Under the pieces are notes generated by a model. The model did no database searches, was not told where the DNA came from, and saw only the letters and a list, made by a program, of their open reading frames with translations. Positions 26,676 through 37,223 of a stretch of DNA of 64,000 nt are shown here, piece after piece; the first letter of the stretch is position 1; every line of letters starts with the position of its first letter. Origin of the DNA: Pseudomonas nitroreducens (GTDB taxonomy: Bacteria; Pseudomonadota; Gammaproteobacteria; Pseudomonadales; Pseudomonadaceae); NCBI RefSeq assembly GCF_024170165.1, contig NZ_JALJXP010000001.1, forward strand, positions 434,001 to 498,000, given 5' to 3'. A program made the position numbers and the translations under genes.

Positions 26676-27536
26676 TCAGGTTTTTGCGTTTTCCGGCAAA
26701 TCGCTGCACGAACCCTCGCTGCACAGCGCGGCCCACTCCACGCCTTCGCGGGTCTGCCGGGCAGGGATGTCCTGGTGATAACGGGCGATGACCTGGGCGG
26801 CCACCGAGATGGCCACTTCCAGCGGGCGTTTGCCGGGCACTTCGCAGAGGCCGATGGGGCAGTGCATCTGCTCGATCACCTGCTGTGGATAACCATGCTG
26901 TTCCAGCCTCATCTGGAAGCGCCGGGCCTTGGTGCGCGAGCCGATCATGCCGAGGAAGCCGGCGTCGCCGCGCTTGAGCACCGCCTCGGCGATGGCGTAG
27001 TCCAGCGGGTGGTTGTGGGTCATGACCAGGAAGTAGCTGCCCGGCGGCGCTTCCTGCACGGCGTCTTCCGGCTCCTCCAGCAGGCGCATGCGCACGCCCT
27101 CGGGAACGGTCCGGGGAAACTCCGCCGCCCGGCTGTCCACCCACTCCAGGCGCAACGGCAACCCCGCCAGCAGCGGCGCCAGCGCGCGGCCCACGTGGCC
27201 GGCGCCGAACAGCACCACCTGCGGTCCGCGTGCGGCGAAGCATTCGAACAGCAGGCTGGCGCGCCCGCCGCAGCATTGGCCCAGCCGCGCGCCGAGGGGG
27301 AAGTGCACCAGCGCCTGGCTGTACTGGCCGGCCAGCAGCAGTTGCCGCGCGTGCTCGATGGCGGCGTATTCCAGATGGCCGCCGCCGATGGTGTCGAAGG
27401 TTTCCCCGGCGGTGACCAGCATCTTGCTGCCGGATTCCCGAGGCGTGGAGCCCTGCACGCCGATCACGGTGATCAGCACGTAGCCCTCGGCGCTGTCGCG
27501 CAGGCGGGCGATGGCGTCCATCCAGTGGCGGGTCAT
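26676..27536 (-). CDS. xdhC: XdhC, molybdenum-cofactor chaperone for xanthine dehydrogenase
   Basis: 286 residues. N-terminal CoxI/XdhC domain ([26 protein letters not shown]) and C-terminal Rossmann-like domain ([43 protein letters not shown]). It inserts sulphurated Mo cofactor into XdhB. The start overlaps the xdhB stop by four bases, so xdhABC is one operon. Confidence 0.93.
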   Translation of the reverse strand: MTRHWMDAIARLRDSAEGYVLITVIGVQGSTPRESGSKMLVTAGETFDTIGGGHLEYAAIEHARQLLLAGQYSQALVHFPLGARLGQCCGGRASLLFECFAARGPQVVLFGAGHVGRALAPLLAGLPLRLEWVDSRAAEFPRTVPEGVRMRLLEEPEDAVQEAPPGSYFLVMTHNHPLDYAIAEAVLKRGDAGFLGMIGSRTKARRFQMRLEQHGYPQQVIEQMHCPIGLCEVPGKRPLEVAISVAAQVIARYHQDIPARQTREGVEWAALCSEGSCSDLPENAKT

Positions 27537-29872
27537 GCTCGTTTCTCCTGGCGCATCGCCTCACAGGCCCAGAGTACCCGCTCCGGCGTCGCCGGCGTAT
27601 CCAGGTCGGGGCTCAGGCGGTACTCCGCGAGGCTGGCGATGGCGTCGCGCAGCGCCGACCACACCGAGATCGCCAGCATGAATGGCGGCTCGCCCACGGC
27701 CTTGGACAGGTACACGCTGTCCTCCTCGTTGGGGCGCTCGAACAGCGCTACGCGGAAGTCTTCCGGTGCGTCGCTGACGGCGGGAATCTTGTAGGTCGCC
27801 GGCCCCACGGTGAGCAGCTTGCCGGCGGCGTCCCAGCGCAGTTCCTCGGTGGTCAGCCAGCCCATGCCCTGGACGAAGCCGCCCTCGATCTGGCCGATGT
27901 CGATGGCCGGGTTCACGCTGCGGCCGACGTCGTGGAGGATGTCCACCCGCTGCACGCGGTATTCGCCGGTCAGCGTGTCCACCTCCACCTCGGATACCGC
28001 TGCGCCGTAGGCGAAGTAGAAGAACGGATGACCTTCGCCCTTCTCGCGGTCGTAGAAGATCTTCGGCGTGCGGTAGAAGCCGGTGGCGGAGAGCTGGATG
28101 CGCGCGAAGTACGCGGCCTGGATGACTTCGGTGAAGCTCAGGTGCTGTGCTCCGACCGTCACGCCGCCGTGCTCGAAGCGGATCTCCTGCGGCTTCACGC
28201 CATCGCGTTCGGCGAGGAAGTCGGCCAGGCGCTTCTTCAGCGTGCGCGCGGCGTCACGGGCGGCCATGCCGTTCAGGTCGGTGCCGCTGGAGGCGGCGGT
28301 GGGCGAGGTGTTGGGCACCTTGTCGGTGCGCGTGGCGGTGATCACCACGCGCTCCAGCGGCACCTGGAATTCCTCGGCGACTATCTGCGCGACCTTGGTG
28401 TTCAGGCCCTGGCCCATCTCGGTGCCGCCGTGGTTCAGCTGGATGCTGCCGTCGGTGTAGAGGTGCACCAGCGCGCCGGCCTGGTTGAGGTGCTGCGCGG
28501 TGAAGGAGATGCCGAACTTCACCGGCGTCAGCGCCAGGCCCTTCTTCAGCACCGGGCTCCGCGCATTGAACTCATGGATTGCCGAGCGGCGCGTGGCGTA
28601 GTCGCTGCTCTGTTCCAGCCGCGCGATCAGTTCGCCCAGCAGGTTGTGCTCGACCTTCTGGTGGTAGGGCGTCAGCTCCCGTCCCATTCCGCCGTAGAGG
28701 TTCAGCTTGCGCACTTCGAGCGGGTCCTTGCCCACCGCGCGGGCGATGTCGTCCATGGCGCGTTCGATGAGCATCATCCCCTGGGGCCCGCCGAAGCCGC
28801 GGAAGGCGGTGTGCGAGACAATGTTGGTGAAGCTGCGGTAGCCGGAGATGGCCACGTCGGGGATGAAGTAGGCGTTGTCGGCATGGAACATCGCGCGGTC
28901 GACGATGGCGTCGGAGAGGTCCGGCGAATGGCCGCAGTCGCCCACCACTTCGAGCTGCGCGGCGAGCAGCCGGCCGGCGTCGTCGAAGCCTATGCGGTAA
29001 CGGTTGTGGAAGGGGTGGCGCTTGCCGGTCAGGCGCATGTCGTCGGCCCGTGGCAGGCGTAGTTTCACCGCGCTGCCGGTCTTGTGCGCGAGCAATGCGG
29101 CGAGGCAGGCGAAGGGCGCAGCCTGGGTTTCCTTGCCGCCGAATCCGCCGCCCATGCGCCGCACTTCCACCGTGACCTTGGCCAGCGGAATCGCCAGCAC
29201 TTCGGCGACCAGTTTCTGCACTTCGCTCGGGTGCTGGCTGGAGGTGTGCACCAGCATGCCGCCGTCGTCGCCGGGCAGGGCGAGCGAGGCCTGACCTTCG
29301 AGGTAGAAGTGCTCCTGGCCGCCGATGAACTGGGTCGCTTCCAGCACTTGCGGAGACTGCTCCAGCGCCGCCTGAGCGTCGCCCCGGCGCATGTGGTGCG
29401 GCGGGCGCACGAAGCGCTCTTCGGCCTTGGCCTGCAGCGGGTCGATCAGCGGGTCTTCCTTCGCGTACTCCACCTTCGCCAGGCGTACCGCGCGGCGTGC
29501 CTGGAGCAGGCTCTGCGCGGCGACGGCGAACAGCGCCTGGCCGTGGTACTTCACCCGCTCGCCAGCCAGCAGCGGGTCGCCGGGGAACACCGGGCCGATG
29601 TCGGTGTGGCCGGGCACGTCGCCCAGGGTCAGCACGGCCACGACGCCGGGCGCGCTGCGCACGGCATCGAGGTCGAGGGAGAGCACGGCGCCGCAGGCTA
29701 TTTCAGTCAGGCCGACGGCGGCGTGCAGCAGGTCGCGCGGCTCCTTGAGGTCGTCCACGTAGCGCGCGGCGCCGCTCACATGCAGCGTGGCGCTGTCGTG
29801 CTCGCGGGGCTTGCCCGCGCTGTGGATGGCGACCGCGACGCCATTGCTGGCCAGCGGTGGCAGGCTACGCAT
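27533..29872 (-). CDS. xdhB: Xanthine dehydrogenase, molybdopterin-binding large subunit
   Basis: 779 residues. Aldehyde oxidase/xanthine dehydrogenase a/b hammerhead (first about 140 residues, [14 protein letters not shown]), then Mo-binding domain with [33 protein letters not shown] and near the C-terminus VGEPPFML, whose Glu is the catalytic base. With XdhA it oxidises hypoxanthine and xanthine to urate. The N-terminal start at 29872 overlaps xdhA by eight bases. Full length for the family. Confidence 0.94.
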   Translation of the reverse strand: MRSLPPLASNGVAVAIHSAGKPREHDSATLHVSGAARYVDDLKEPRDLLHAAVGLTEIACGAVLSLDLDAVRSAPGVVAVLTLGDVPGHTDIGPVFPGDPLLAGERVKYHGQALFAVAAQSLLQARRAVRLAKVEYAKEDPLIDPLQAKAEERFVRPPHHMRRGDAQAALEQSPQVLEATQFIGGQEHFYLEGQASLALPGDDGGMLVHTSSQHPSEVQKLVAEVLAIPLAKVTVEVRRMGGGFGGKETQAAPFACLAALLAHKTGSAVKLRLPRADDMRLTGKRHPFHNRYRIGFDDAGRLLAAQLEVVGDCGHSPDLSDAIVDRAMFHADNAYFIPDVAISGYRSFTNIVSHTAFRGFGGPQGMMLIERAMDDIARAVGKDPLEVRKLNLYGGMGRELTPYHQKVEHNLLGELIARLEQSSDYATRRSAIHEFNARSPVLKKGLALTPVKFGISFTAQHLNQAGALVHLYTDGSIQLNHGGTEMGQGLNTKVAQIVAEEFQVPLERVVITATRTDKVPNTSPTAASSGTDLNGMAARDAARTLKKRLADFLAERDGVKPQEIRFEHGGVTVGAQHLSFTEVIQAAYFARIQLSATGFYRTPKIFYDREKGEGHPFFYFAYGAAVSEVEVDTLTGEYRVQRVDILHDVGRSVNPAIDIGQIEGGFVQGMGWLTTEELRWDAAGKLLTVGPATYKIPAVSDAPEDFRVALFERPNEEDSVYLSKAVGEPPFMLAISVWSALRDAIASLAEYRLSPDLDTPATPERVLWACEAMRQEKRA

Positions 29873-31289
29873 GGTGCACCTCCGCAGGGCTCAGGGTCCA
29901 TTCCAGTAGTGCGCGCTGCAACAGGTTCTGCGCCACCTTCAGGCGATAGGCGGCGCTGGCGCGCAGGTCGTCGATGGGCTGGAAATCCTCCGGGATCGCG
30001 GCCTGTGCGGCAGCCACGGCGACGCCGTCGAAGGGCCTGCCGAGCAAGGCTGCTTCGGTTTTCGCTCCGCGCAACGGTGTGGCGGCCATGCCGCCGCAGG
30101 CGAGGCGCGCGTCGTTGACGATGCCCTGCTCATCGAAGTCCAGGCGAAGGGCCAGGCAGACGGCGGAGATGTCGTCGTCGCGGCGCTTGGACACCTTGTC
30201 GACGCGCAAGCGCTGGTTGCCGCGCAGGCGCGGGATCAGCAGCGCCTCGATGTACTCGCCGGGCTGCAGGACGGTCTGGCGGTAGCCGGTGAAGAAGCCG
30301 TCGATGGCGACCTCGCGCACACTTCCCGCCCTGCGCAGGCGCAGGCGGGCATCCAGTGCCAGCAACACCGGCGGCATGTCGCCGATGGGCGAGGCGTTGG
30401 CGATGTTGCCGCCCAGGCTGCCGCGCTGGCGGATCTGCAGCGAGCCGAGACGCTCCAGCAGGTCGGCGACGCCGGGGAATTCCTGCAGCGCGTCGAGGCA
30501 GTCGGCGTAGGTCCGCGCGGCACCAATCAGCAGGTACTCGGGGTGGACTTCCAGGCGGTGCAGTTCGCTCACCCGGTCGAGGTGGATCAGCGCCGGGAAG
30601 GCTTTCAGGTTCTGCGTGGCTTCCAGCGCCAGGTCGGTGCCGCCGGCGATCAGACGGGCAGCCGGCTGGCTTTGCAGCAGGGCATCCAGTTCCTCCAGCG
30701 AGCCGGGCAACCAGGCCTGTGCCGCCCCGTCGCGAAGGGTTCCGGCTGTGGATATCTCGCGCAGGCGGGCGATGGTATGGACGCTGTTCTGCTCGAAGGC
30801 GTCGAGGCAGGGCAGCGCGGCGATCTGCCTGGCCGCATCGAGAATCGGCCGGTAGCCGGTGCAACGGCACAGGTTTCCGGACAGCGCGGTCAGCGCCGTC
30901 TCGCGGTCGTGCGGCGGCGGTGAGTGGTGCCAGGCGAACAGCGACATGACGATGCCCGGCGTGCAGAAACCGCACTGCGAGCCATGGCAGTCCACCATCG
31001 CCTGTTGCACCGGGTGCAGCGCGCCGGGTTCGCCGAGGTGCTCCACGGTCAGCACCTGGCGGCCGTGGACTGCGCCCAGCAGCGTGATGCAGGCGTTCAC
31101 CGCGCGGTAGCGCAGCGCCTCACCCTCGGGCTCGGCGAGCACCACGGTGCAGGCGCCGCAGTCGCCCGAAGCGCAGCCCTCCTTGGTGCCGGTGCGTGCG
31201 CGGTGGATGCGCAGGTAATCGAGCAGGCTGGTCTCCGGCGCGAAGCCGTCGGCCTGGACCCTTTCGTCGCCGAGCAGGAACTGGATCAT
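29865..31289 (-). CDS. xdhA: Xanthine dehydrogenase small subunit (2Fe-2S and FAD)
   Basis: 474 residues. N-terminal ferredoxin-like [2Fe-2S] domain with CASGDCGAC, second cluster domain with QCGFCTPG and LCRCTGYRP, then FAD domain (about 190-360; LIAGGTDLALEATQN, RQRGSLGGNIANASPIGD) and C-terminal CO-dehydrogenase flavoprotein part. It passes electrons from XdhB to NAD. First gene of xdhABC, with its promoter in the 31.3-31.7 kb gap. Confidence 0.94.
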   Translation of the reverse strand: MIQFLLGDERVQADGFAPETSLLDYLRIHRARTGTKEGCASGDCGACTVVLAEPEGEALRYRAVNACITLLGAVHGRQVLTVEHLGEPGALHPVQQAMVDCHGSQCGFCTPGIVMSLFAWHHSPPPHDRETALTALSGNLCRCTGYRPILDAARQIAALPCLDAFEQNSVHTIARLREISTAGTLRDGAAQAWLPGSLEELDALLQSQPAARLIAGGTDLALEATQNLKAFPALIHLDRVSELHRLEVHPEYLLIGAARTYADCLDALQEFPGVADLLERLGSLQIRQRGSLGGNIANASPIGDMPPVLLALDARLRLRRAGSVREVAIDGFFTGYRQTVLQPGEYIEALLIPRLRGNQRLRVDKVSKRRDDDISAVCLALRLDFDEQGIVNDARLACGGMAATPLRGAKTEAALLGRPFDGVAVAAAQAAIPEDFQPIDDLRASAAYRLKVAQNLLQRALLEWTLSPAEVHHA

Positions 31290-31765
31290 CGGGAGTCCTC
31301 GTCGTCATGCGTGCGGCCGCGCCGCTTCGCGAAGGCTGTCCGTAGACGTCGAGAGCCGCGTGGCGCTGGGCTCTCAGGCACAAGCATAGGCTCGTGGGAG
31401 GGCTTGACCAGTGAGGCAGGAAAACCGCTGCGCTCGAAAGACTTCGAAGCGCCGTACGTCGCGACGGGCGTTGTCCTCCCGGCGCTTGGCGGCGAAGGTG
31501 GTCAGGCCGCTGCTCGCCGCCGGACCGGGAGGAACGCCGAAAGGGCCAGCCCAGAAGCCTCGCGGCCGCAATCCAGGCGTAGGACACCGCGATTCGCCTG
31601 ATAGGAAACTTCTTCCTTATATAGATCTCTCCATAGAGAGACTCAATTTTCATGATGCCCTAAATCAATGGGCATTCATTGTCATCAGGCGATAATCTTG
31701 CCCCTGTCGAATTTCAACCGATCGACCACTCGATTAAACGACAACTCTCTACGAGGAATTGCCTA
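31290..31765. other. Divergent promoter region between xdhA and ahpC
   Basis: 476 bases with no supported gene. The part next to ahpC (31600-31765) is AT-rich, with a GATAAT -10-like hexamer at 31691-31696 and an inverted CAATG / CATTG pair just upstream. AhpC genes of pseudomonads are OxyR-activated, but I could not match a full OxyR site. The xdhA side is GC-rich. Confidence 0.5.
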
Positions 31766-32329
31766 ATGAATCTGATCAACACCGCCGTTCAACCGTTCAA
31801 GGTCAACGCTTTCCACAATGGCAAGTTCATCGAAGTCACCGAGCAGTCCCTGAAGGGCAAGTGGTCCGTTCTGATCTTCATGCCGGCAGCTTTCACCTTC
31901 AACTGCCCGACCGAGATCGAAGACGCTGCCAACAACTACGCCGCCTTCCGTGACGCAGGTACCGAGGTCTACATCGTGACCACCGATACCCACTTCTCCC
32001 ACAAGGTGTGGCACGAAACTTCCCCGGCCGTTGGCAAAGCCCAGTTCCCGCTGATCGGCGACCCGACTCACCAGCTGACCAACGCTTTCGGCGTACACAT
32101 CCCGGAAGAAGGCCTGGCCCTGCGCGGCACCTTCGTGATCAACCCGGAAGGCATCATCAAGACCGTCGAAATCCACTCCAACGAGATCGCTCGTGACGTC
32201 GGCGAAACCCTGCGCAAGCTGAAAGCTGCCCAGTACACCGCCGCTCACCCGGGCGAAGTCTGCCCGGCCAAGTGGAAAGAAGGCGAGAAGACCCTGGCTC
32301 CGTCCCTGGACCTGGTCGGCAAGATCTAA
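31766..32329 (+). CDS. ahpC: Alkyl hydroperoxide reductase subunit C (2-Cys peroxiredoxin)
   Basis: 187 residues from the ATG at 31766 with ACGAGGAATT as ribosome site. Peroxidatic Cys47 (FTFNCPTEI) and resolving Cys166 (EVCPAKW) are both in place, as is the THFSHKVWHET region. It reduces hydrogen peroxide, organic peroxides and peroxynitrite and is re-reduced by AhpF, encoded about 200 bases downstream. Codon use is more strongly biased than in neighbours, as expected for a highly expressed gene. Confidence 0.97.
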   Translation: MNLINTAVQPFKVNAFHNGKFIEVTEQSLKGKWSVLIFMPAAFTFNCPTEIEDAANNYAAFRDAGTEVYIVTTDTHFSHKVWHETSPAVGKAQFPLIGDPTHQLTNAFGVHIPEEGLALRGTFVINPEGIIKTVEIHSNEIARDVGETLRKLKAAQYTAAHPGEVCPAKWKEGEKTLAPSLDLVGKI

Positions 32330-32344
32330 GAACGACCGGGAAGC

Positions 32345-32373
32345 GGTGGCGCGGCGGCTCCCGCCGCGCCACC
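32345..32373 (+). terminator. Strong hairpin between ahpC and ahpF (attenuator or mRNA stabiliser)
   Basis: Thirteen-base GC-rich stem GGTGGCGCGGCGG / CCGCCGCGCCACC with a three-base loop, 16 bases after ahpC. No T-run follows, so it is unlikely to be a full terminator. It could allow high ahpC and lower ahpF expression from one promoter. Confidence 0.5.
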
Positions 32374-32525
32374 ATCGGGCGCCCGCTCAGCGAGCTTCCC
32401 GAGCCGTTTCGCAACACCCCGAGGATGCCTACCGGCATCCTCCCTACCAAAGCCAAAAGCGTGCGTAGGGTGGGCTGAAAAGCCCGCCGGGGAACCCCTT
32501 TGCTCAAATTTCGAGGATCTGGATC

Positions 32526-34091
32526 ATGTTGGACGCCACGCTTAAAACCCAGTTGAAGGCCTACCTGGAAAAGGTCCAGCAGCCGTTCGAGATCGTCGCT
32601 TCCCTCGATGACAGCGACAAATCCCGCGAGATGAGCGAGCTGCTGCACGAAATCGTCGGCCTGACCGACAAGATCACCCTGCGTGAAGATGGCAGCGACG
32701 CGCGCAAGCCGTCCTTCGCGCTGAACCGCCCGGGGGCGAACATCGGCCTGGCATTTGCCGGCATCCCCATGGGCCACGAATTCACCTCCCTGGTGCTGGC
32801 ACTGCTGCAGGTCGGCGGCCACCCGTCCAAGCTCGACGCCGAAGTGATCGAGCAGATCAAGGGCATCCAGGGTTCGTTCGAGTTCGAAACCTATTTCTCG
32901 CTGTCCTGCCAGAACTGCCCGGACGTCGTTCAGGCGCTGAACCTGATGGCCGTGCTCAACCCGAACATCCGCCACGTCGCCATCGACGGCGCGCTGTTCC
33001 AGGAAGAAGTCGAGCGCCGCCAGGTGATGGCTGTCCCGAGCATCTACCTCAACGGTGAAGTGTTCGGCCAGGGCCGCATGGGCGTGGAAGAAATCCTCGC
33101 CAAGATCGACACCGGCGCCGCTGCCCGCGAAGCCGAGAAGCTGTCGGCGAAGGAAGCCTTCGACGTACTGGTCGTCGGCGGTGGCCCGGCCGGCGCTGCG
33201 GCGGCGATCTACGCCGCCCGTAAAGGCATCCGTACTGGCGTGGCAGCCGAGCGCTTCGGCGGCCAGGTGCTGGACACCATGGCCATCGAGAACTTCATCT
33301 CGGTGACCGAGACCGAAGGCCCGAAACTGGCGCGCCAGCTGGAAGAGCACGTCAAGCACTACGAAGTCGACATCATGAACCTGCAGCGCGCCAGCGCGCT
33401 GATTCCGGCGAAGACCGCCGGCGGCCTGCACGAAGTGCAGTTCGAAGGTGGCGGCAGCCTGAAGGCCAAGTCGCTGATCCTGGCCACCGGCGCCCGCTGG
33501 CGCGAAATGGGTGTGCCGGGCGAGAAGGAATACAAGGCCAAGGGCGTGTGCTTCTGCCCGCACTGTGACGGTCCGCTGTTCAAGGGCAAGCGCGTGGCGG
33601 TGATCGGCGGCGGTAACTCCGGCGTCGAAGCGGCCATCGACCTGGCCGGCATCGTGTCCCACGTGACCCTGCTGGAGTTCGACAGCAAGCTGCGCGCCGA
33701 CGCCGTCCTGCAACGCAAGCTGTTCAGCCTGCCGAACGTCGACGTCATCACCAGCGCGCTGACCAGCGAAGTGAAAGGCGATGGCCAGAAGGTTACCGGC
33801 CTGGTCTACAAGGACCGCAACTCGGAAGAGTTCAAGTCCGTCGACCTGGAAGGCATCTTCGTGCAGATCGGCCTGCTGCCCAACAGCGAATGGCTCAAGG
33901 GCACCATCGAGCTGACCCCGCGTGGCGAGATCATCGTCGACGCTCGCGGCGAGACTTCGCTGCCGGGCATCTTCGCCGCCGGTGATGTGACCACCGTACC
34001 GTACAAGCAGATCGTGATCGCAGTCGGCGAAGGCGCCAAGGCGTCGCTCTCCGCCTTCGACCACCTGATCCGCTCCTCCGCGCCAGCCTGA
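32526..34091 (+). CDS. ahpF: Alkyl hydroperoxide reductase subunit F
   Basis: 521 residues. N-terminal double thioredoxin-like domain with redox CQNC ([10 protein letters not shown], near 130), then a thioredoxin-reductase-like part with FAD motif [19 protein letters not shown] (about 215-233), redox CPHC (CFCPHCDGP) and NAD(P) motif [12 protein letters not shown]. It passes electrons from NADH to AhpC. Starts about 200 bases after ahpC with GAGGATCTGG as ribosome site. Confidence 0.97.
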   Translation: MLDATLKTQLKAYLEKVQQPFEIVASLDDSDKSREMSELLHEIVGLTDKITLREDGSDARKPSFALNRPGANIGLAFAGIPMGHEFTSLVLALLQVGGHPSKLDAEVIEQIKGIQGSFEFETYFSLSCQNCPDVVQALNLMAVLNPNIRHVAIDGALFQEEVERRQVMAVPSIYLNGEVFGQGRMGVEEILAKIDTGAAAREAEKLSAKEAFDVLVVGGGPAGAAAAIYAARKGIRTGVAAERFGGQVLDTMAIENFISVTETEGPKLARQLEEHVKHYEVDIMNLQRASALIPAKTAGGLHEVQFEGGGSLKAKSLILATGARWREMGVPGEKEYKAKGVCFCPHCDGPLFKGKRVAVIGGGNSGVEAAIDLAGIVSHVTLLEFDSKLRADAVLQRKLFSLPNVDVITSALTSEVKGDGQKVTGLVYKDRNSEEFKSVDLEGIFVQIGLLPNSEWLKGTIELTPRGEIIVDARGETSLPGIFAAGDVTTVPYKQIVIAVGEGAKASLSAFDHLIRSSAPA

Positions 34092-34112
34092 TGACCTCGC
34101 GCTAGAAGAAGA

Positions 34113-34147
34113 AACGCCCGGTTCATGCGAGTGAACCGGGCGTTTTC
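34113..34147 (+). terminator. Terminator of ahpF
   Basis: Stem AACGCCCGGTTCA / TGAACCGGGCGTT with a six-base loop, followed by TTCTTTT. Confidence 0.9.
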
Positions 34148-34165
34148 TTTTGTGCGCCCAAAGCG

Positions 34166-34235
34166 TTCGCGAGCAAGCTCGCTCCTACAGGGAAGTCGAG
34201 CGCCTGCTCTTCGTAGGAGCGAGCTTGCTCGCGAA
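34166..34235. repeat. REPIN, GAGCTTGCTCGCGAA type
   Basis: Left arm TTCGCGAGCAAGCTCGCTCCTAC and its exact inverse GTAGGAGCGAGCTTGC-TCGCGAA at the right, 24 bases apart, in the space between convergent ahpF and cardiolipin synthase. Confidence 0.85.
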
Positions 34236-34253
34236 CATCGCCGCGCCAGAGCT

Positions 34254-35687
34254 TCAGAGAATCGGCGACACCAGCCGCGCCACCCGCATGCCCAACTGCT
34301 GCAGGCGGTGCACGCGCTTGCGGTCGTCCAGGGTCATTTCCACCGACTGGGCGAAGTCCTCTTCCAGCATGTTCTCCACGTCGCGGGCGAAGCCTTCGTC
34401 GACGGTGATCACCATGATCTCGAAGTTCAGGCGGAACGAACGGTTGTCCAGGTTGGCGCTGCCCACGGCGGCGCTGTCGTGGTCGATCAGCACCACCTTC
34501 TGGTGCAGGAACCCCGGCTGGTAGCGGAATACCCGCACGCCGGCGCGCACAGCGTCCAGCGCATAGAGGCTGGAGGCTGCATACACCGTCCGGTGGTCCG
34601 GCCGCGAAGGCAGCAGGATGCGCACGTCCACACCGCGCAGCACCGCCAGGCGCAGGGCGGCGGCAACGGCTTCGTCGGGGACGAAATACGGCGTGGTGAT
34701 CCACACTCGCTCGACCGCTGCGTTGATCGATTCGACGAAGAACAGCGAGCAGGTTTCCTGGGTGTCCGCCGGGCCGCTGGGCACCACCTGGCAGAGCATC
34801 CCGGCGTCGTCGTAACCGTCGGGCAGGATCAGCGTCGGCAGCGCATGAGTGGCCCAGAACCAGTCTTCGGCGAAGCACTCCTGCAGGCACGCCACCGCCG
34901 GGCCGTGCAGTTCGATATGGGTGTCGCGCCAGGGTGCCAGCGGCGGCTTCTCGCCCAGGTATTCGACGCCGACGTTGTGCCCGCCGACGAAACCGCGCAC
35001 GCCGTCTACCACCACGATCTTGCGGTGGTTGCGGAAGTTCACCTGGAAGCGGTTGATCATCCCGCTGCCGGTGCTGAAGGCGTGCACCTGCACGCCGCCC
35101 TGGCGTAGGCGCTCGACGTAGCGGCGCGACAGAGCGTGGCTGCCGATGCCGTCATACAGCAGGAACACGTCCACACCATTGGCCGCGCGCTCCAGCAGCA
35201 GCTGCGCGAGGCGCTGGCCGAGGGCGTCGTCACGGATGATGAAGAACTGCACCAGGATGACTTTCTGCGCGCTGGAGATGGCCTCGAACATCGCGTCGAA
35301 AGAGGCCTTGCCGTTCACCAGCAGGCGCACCTTGTTGTTCGCCAGGGTCGGCATGCGTGCCAGCCCGACCATGGCCTTGAGTGCCTTGTAGGCGTGGTAC
35401 TGGCGCGCGGCGAGGGCTTCTTCCACCCAGGGGCGCCAGTCCAGCTCGGCGGCGGCCACGTGCATTTCCTCGTTGGCCTGGCGCCGCGCGCCGATGTAGG
35501 CGTCGAAGCGGCTGCGGCCGAATACCAGGTAGGGCACCAGCGTCAGCAACGGCATGAACACCAGCGAAGTCGCCCAGGCGATGGCGCCCTGTGCGGTGCG
35601 CACGCTGAGCACCGCGTGGACTGCGGCGATGATCCCCAACAGCTGGATGACGACCAGGAAGTGGGCGATGTAGGTGGTGTACTGCAT
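34254..35687 (-). CDS. cls: Cardiolipin synthase (ClsA type)
   Basis: 477 residues. Two N-terminal membrane helices (about 5-28, 37-58), then two phospholipase-D HKD motifs: [10 protein letters not shown] (near 216-225) and [24 protein letters not shown] (near 395-415). Condenses two phosphatidylglycerols to cardiolipin and glycerol at the inner membrane. The start ATG at 35687 is followed by a run fitting a membrane anchor. It is a monocistronic-looking gene. Confidence 0.93.
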   Translation of the reverse strand: MQYTTYIAHFLVVIQLLGIIAAVHAVLSVRTAQGAIAWATSLVFMPLLTLVPYLVFGRSRFDAYIGARRQANEEMHVAAAELDWRPWVEEALAARQYHAYKALKAMVGLARMPTLANNKVRLLVNGKASFDAMFEAISSAQKVILVQFFIIRDDALGQRLAQLLLERAANGVDVFLLYDGIGSHALSRRYVERLRQGGVQVHAFSTGSGMINRFQVNFRNHRKIVVVDGVRGFVGGHNVGVEYLGEKPPLAPWRDTHIELHGPAVACLQECFAEDWFWATHALPTLILPDGYDDAGMLCQVVPSGPADTQETCSLFFVESINAAVERVWITTPYFVPDEAVAAALRLAVLRGVDVRILLPSRPDHRTVYAASSLYALDAVRAGVRVFRYQPGFLHQKVVLIDHDSAAVGSANLDNRSFRLNFEIMVITVDEGFARDVENMLEEDFAQSVEMTLDDRKRVHRLQQLGMRVARLVSPIL

Positions 35688-35729
35688 GGGCGCGCGATCG
35701 GTTCCTTGTGGTCGGCGGTGTGTCTGAGC

Positions 35730-37127
35730 CTAGTTGACTCCCGGCGGCTGCGGCCAGCGGCTGATGGGGCCGCGCCATTGTTCGTAGGTCTTGCCCAGGC
35801 GCAGCACCTCGATGTCGGCGAAGCGCGGACCGACGATCTGCAGGCCGATGGGCATACCGGTGCTGGTGAAGCCGCAGTTGATTGAGAGTGCCGGTTGCTC
35901 GGACATGTTCCAGGGCACGGTGAAGCCGATGTGCTCGAAGGGCAGCGCCGGGTCGTTGGTGGGCGAGGCCCACTCGGCCGGGAAGGCGGCGACCTGGTTG
36001 GTCGGCGAGAGCAGGAAGTCTATCTCGTGGAACTGCTCGGCGGCCCGTCGACGCATGTCGAAAGTGCGGTTGTAGCCGCGCACCGCGTCGGCACCGCTGA
36101 CCGAGGCGCCGCCCTCGGCCCACTGGTAGATGTACGGCAGCACCTTGGCCTGGCGCTCGCGGGGCAGGTTCTCCAGCTCGGCCCACAGGCGTGCGCGCCA
36201 GAACTTGTCGAGACCATCGAGCAGCTCGCGGTCGAGGATCGGCTGGACTTCGACGATCTCCGCTCCCGCATTGGCGAAGCGCCGCGCGACGGCCTCGACG
36301 GCGGCGCGGACTTCCGCGTCCGGTTGCAGGCCGCAGCCGGGGTCGAGTTGCAGACCGATGCGCAGGCCCTGCACGTCCAGCTCCTCGATGTGCCAGTCCA
36401 GGTCCTCGGGCGGTAGCGCCGTAGCGTCGCGCCAGTCCGGGCGGGCGAGGTGTTTCATCATCAGCGCCGCGTCATCCAGCGTGCGGGTCATCGGCCCGGC
36501 GCAGCGCCCGGTGTAGTAGGGGTCGATGGGAATGCGCCCGAAGCTCGGCTTGAAGCCGACCAGGCCGCACCAGCCCGCCGGCAGGCGGACCGAGCCGCCG
36601 ATGTCGGTGCCGATGTGCAGCGGCCCGTAGCCGGCGGCGGCCGCCGAGGCGGCGCCGGCGCTGGAGCCGCCGGGGTTCATGCGCAGGTCCCAGGGGTTGC
36701 GCGCCAGTTCGTGGAAGCTGGAAAGCCCGGAGGAGAGCATGCCGAAGTCCGGCACCGTGGTCTTGCCCAGCAGGATCGCGCCGGCCTCGAACATCCGCGC
36801 GGCAGGTGGTGCATCGCCGGCAGAGGGTTGAAGGAGGGTCGCGGCGCTGCCCTGGGGAATCGGGTCGCCGCGGGTGGCGATCAGCTCCTTGATGGTCACC
36901 GGCACGCCATCCAGTTCGCCGCAGGGTGCGCAACGGATCCAGCGCGCTTCGGAGCGCCGCGCCTGCTCCATCGCCCGCTGCGGATCGAAGGCGAAGAGCG
37001 CGCAGAGCTGCGGCTCCCAGCGGTCGATATGGGCGATCAGGTGCTCCAGGTACTCGACGGGGGAAAGCTGGTGCGAGCGGTACAGGGCCAGCAGTTCGAC
37101 GGCGGACAGGTCGTGCAGCGGGGGCAT
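35730..37127 (-). CDS. Amidase signature family hydrolase
   Basis: 465 residues from the ATG at 37127 (CGGAG ribosome site); a start ten codons upstream has no site. Ser-Ser-Lys triad is visible: Lys in DGVPVTIKEL (near 80), first Ser in NPGGSSAGAASAAAAGYGPL, nucleophile Ser in GTDIGGSVRLPAGWCG. No signal peptide. Hydrolyses an amide; the substrate is unknown (aryl-acylamide, indole-acetamide and 6-aminohexanoate-dimer types are all possible). Not GatA, because the gatCB genes are absent. Confidence 0.87.
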   Translation of the reverse strand: MPPLHDLSAVELLALYRSHQLSPVEYLEHLIAHIDRWEPQLCALFAFDPQRAMEQARRSEARWIRCAPCGELDGVPVTIKELIATRGDPIPQGSAATLLQPSAGDAPPAARMFEAGAILLGKTTVPDFGMLSSGLSSFHELARNPWDLRMNPGGSSAGAASAAAAGYGPLHIGTDIGGSVRLPAGWCGLVGFKPSFGRIPIDPYYTGRCAGPMTRTLDDAALMMKHLARPDWRDATALPPEDLDWHIEELDVQGLRIGLQLDPGCGLQPDAEVRAAVEAVARRFANAGAEIVEVQPILDRELLDGLDKFWRARLWAELENLPRERQAKVLPYIYQWAEGGASVSGADAVRGYNRTFDMRRRAAEQFHEIDFLLSPTNQVAAFPAEWASPTNDPALPFEHIGFTVPWNMSEQPALSINCGFTSTGMPIGLQIVGPRFADIEVLRLGKTYEQWRGPISRWPQPPGVN

Positions 37128-37223
37128 GGCGGTCTCCGGCGTGGGGCTATGCCTCACCCTAGCCGAATCCGCGCCGCGATGGGATAGGCGCGGTCGTCAC
37201 ACCGCGCTCGAAGACTCCAGGAG

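Noticed and set aside
31411..31695. Plus-strand frame of 94 codons before ahpC
   Set aside because: Arg/Lys-rich with no family, runs through the divergent promoter region; judged non-coding.
31600..31765. OxyR binding site upstream of ahpC
   Set aside because: Only one ATAG quarter-site was seen and the remaining quarters do not match; regulation by OxyR is likely from knowledge but no site is claimed.
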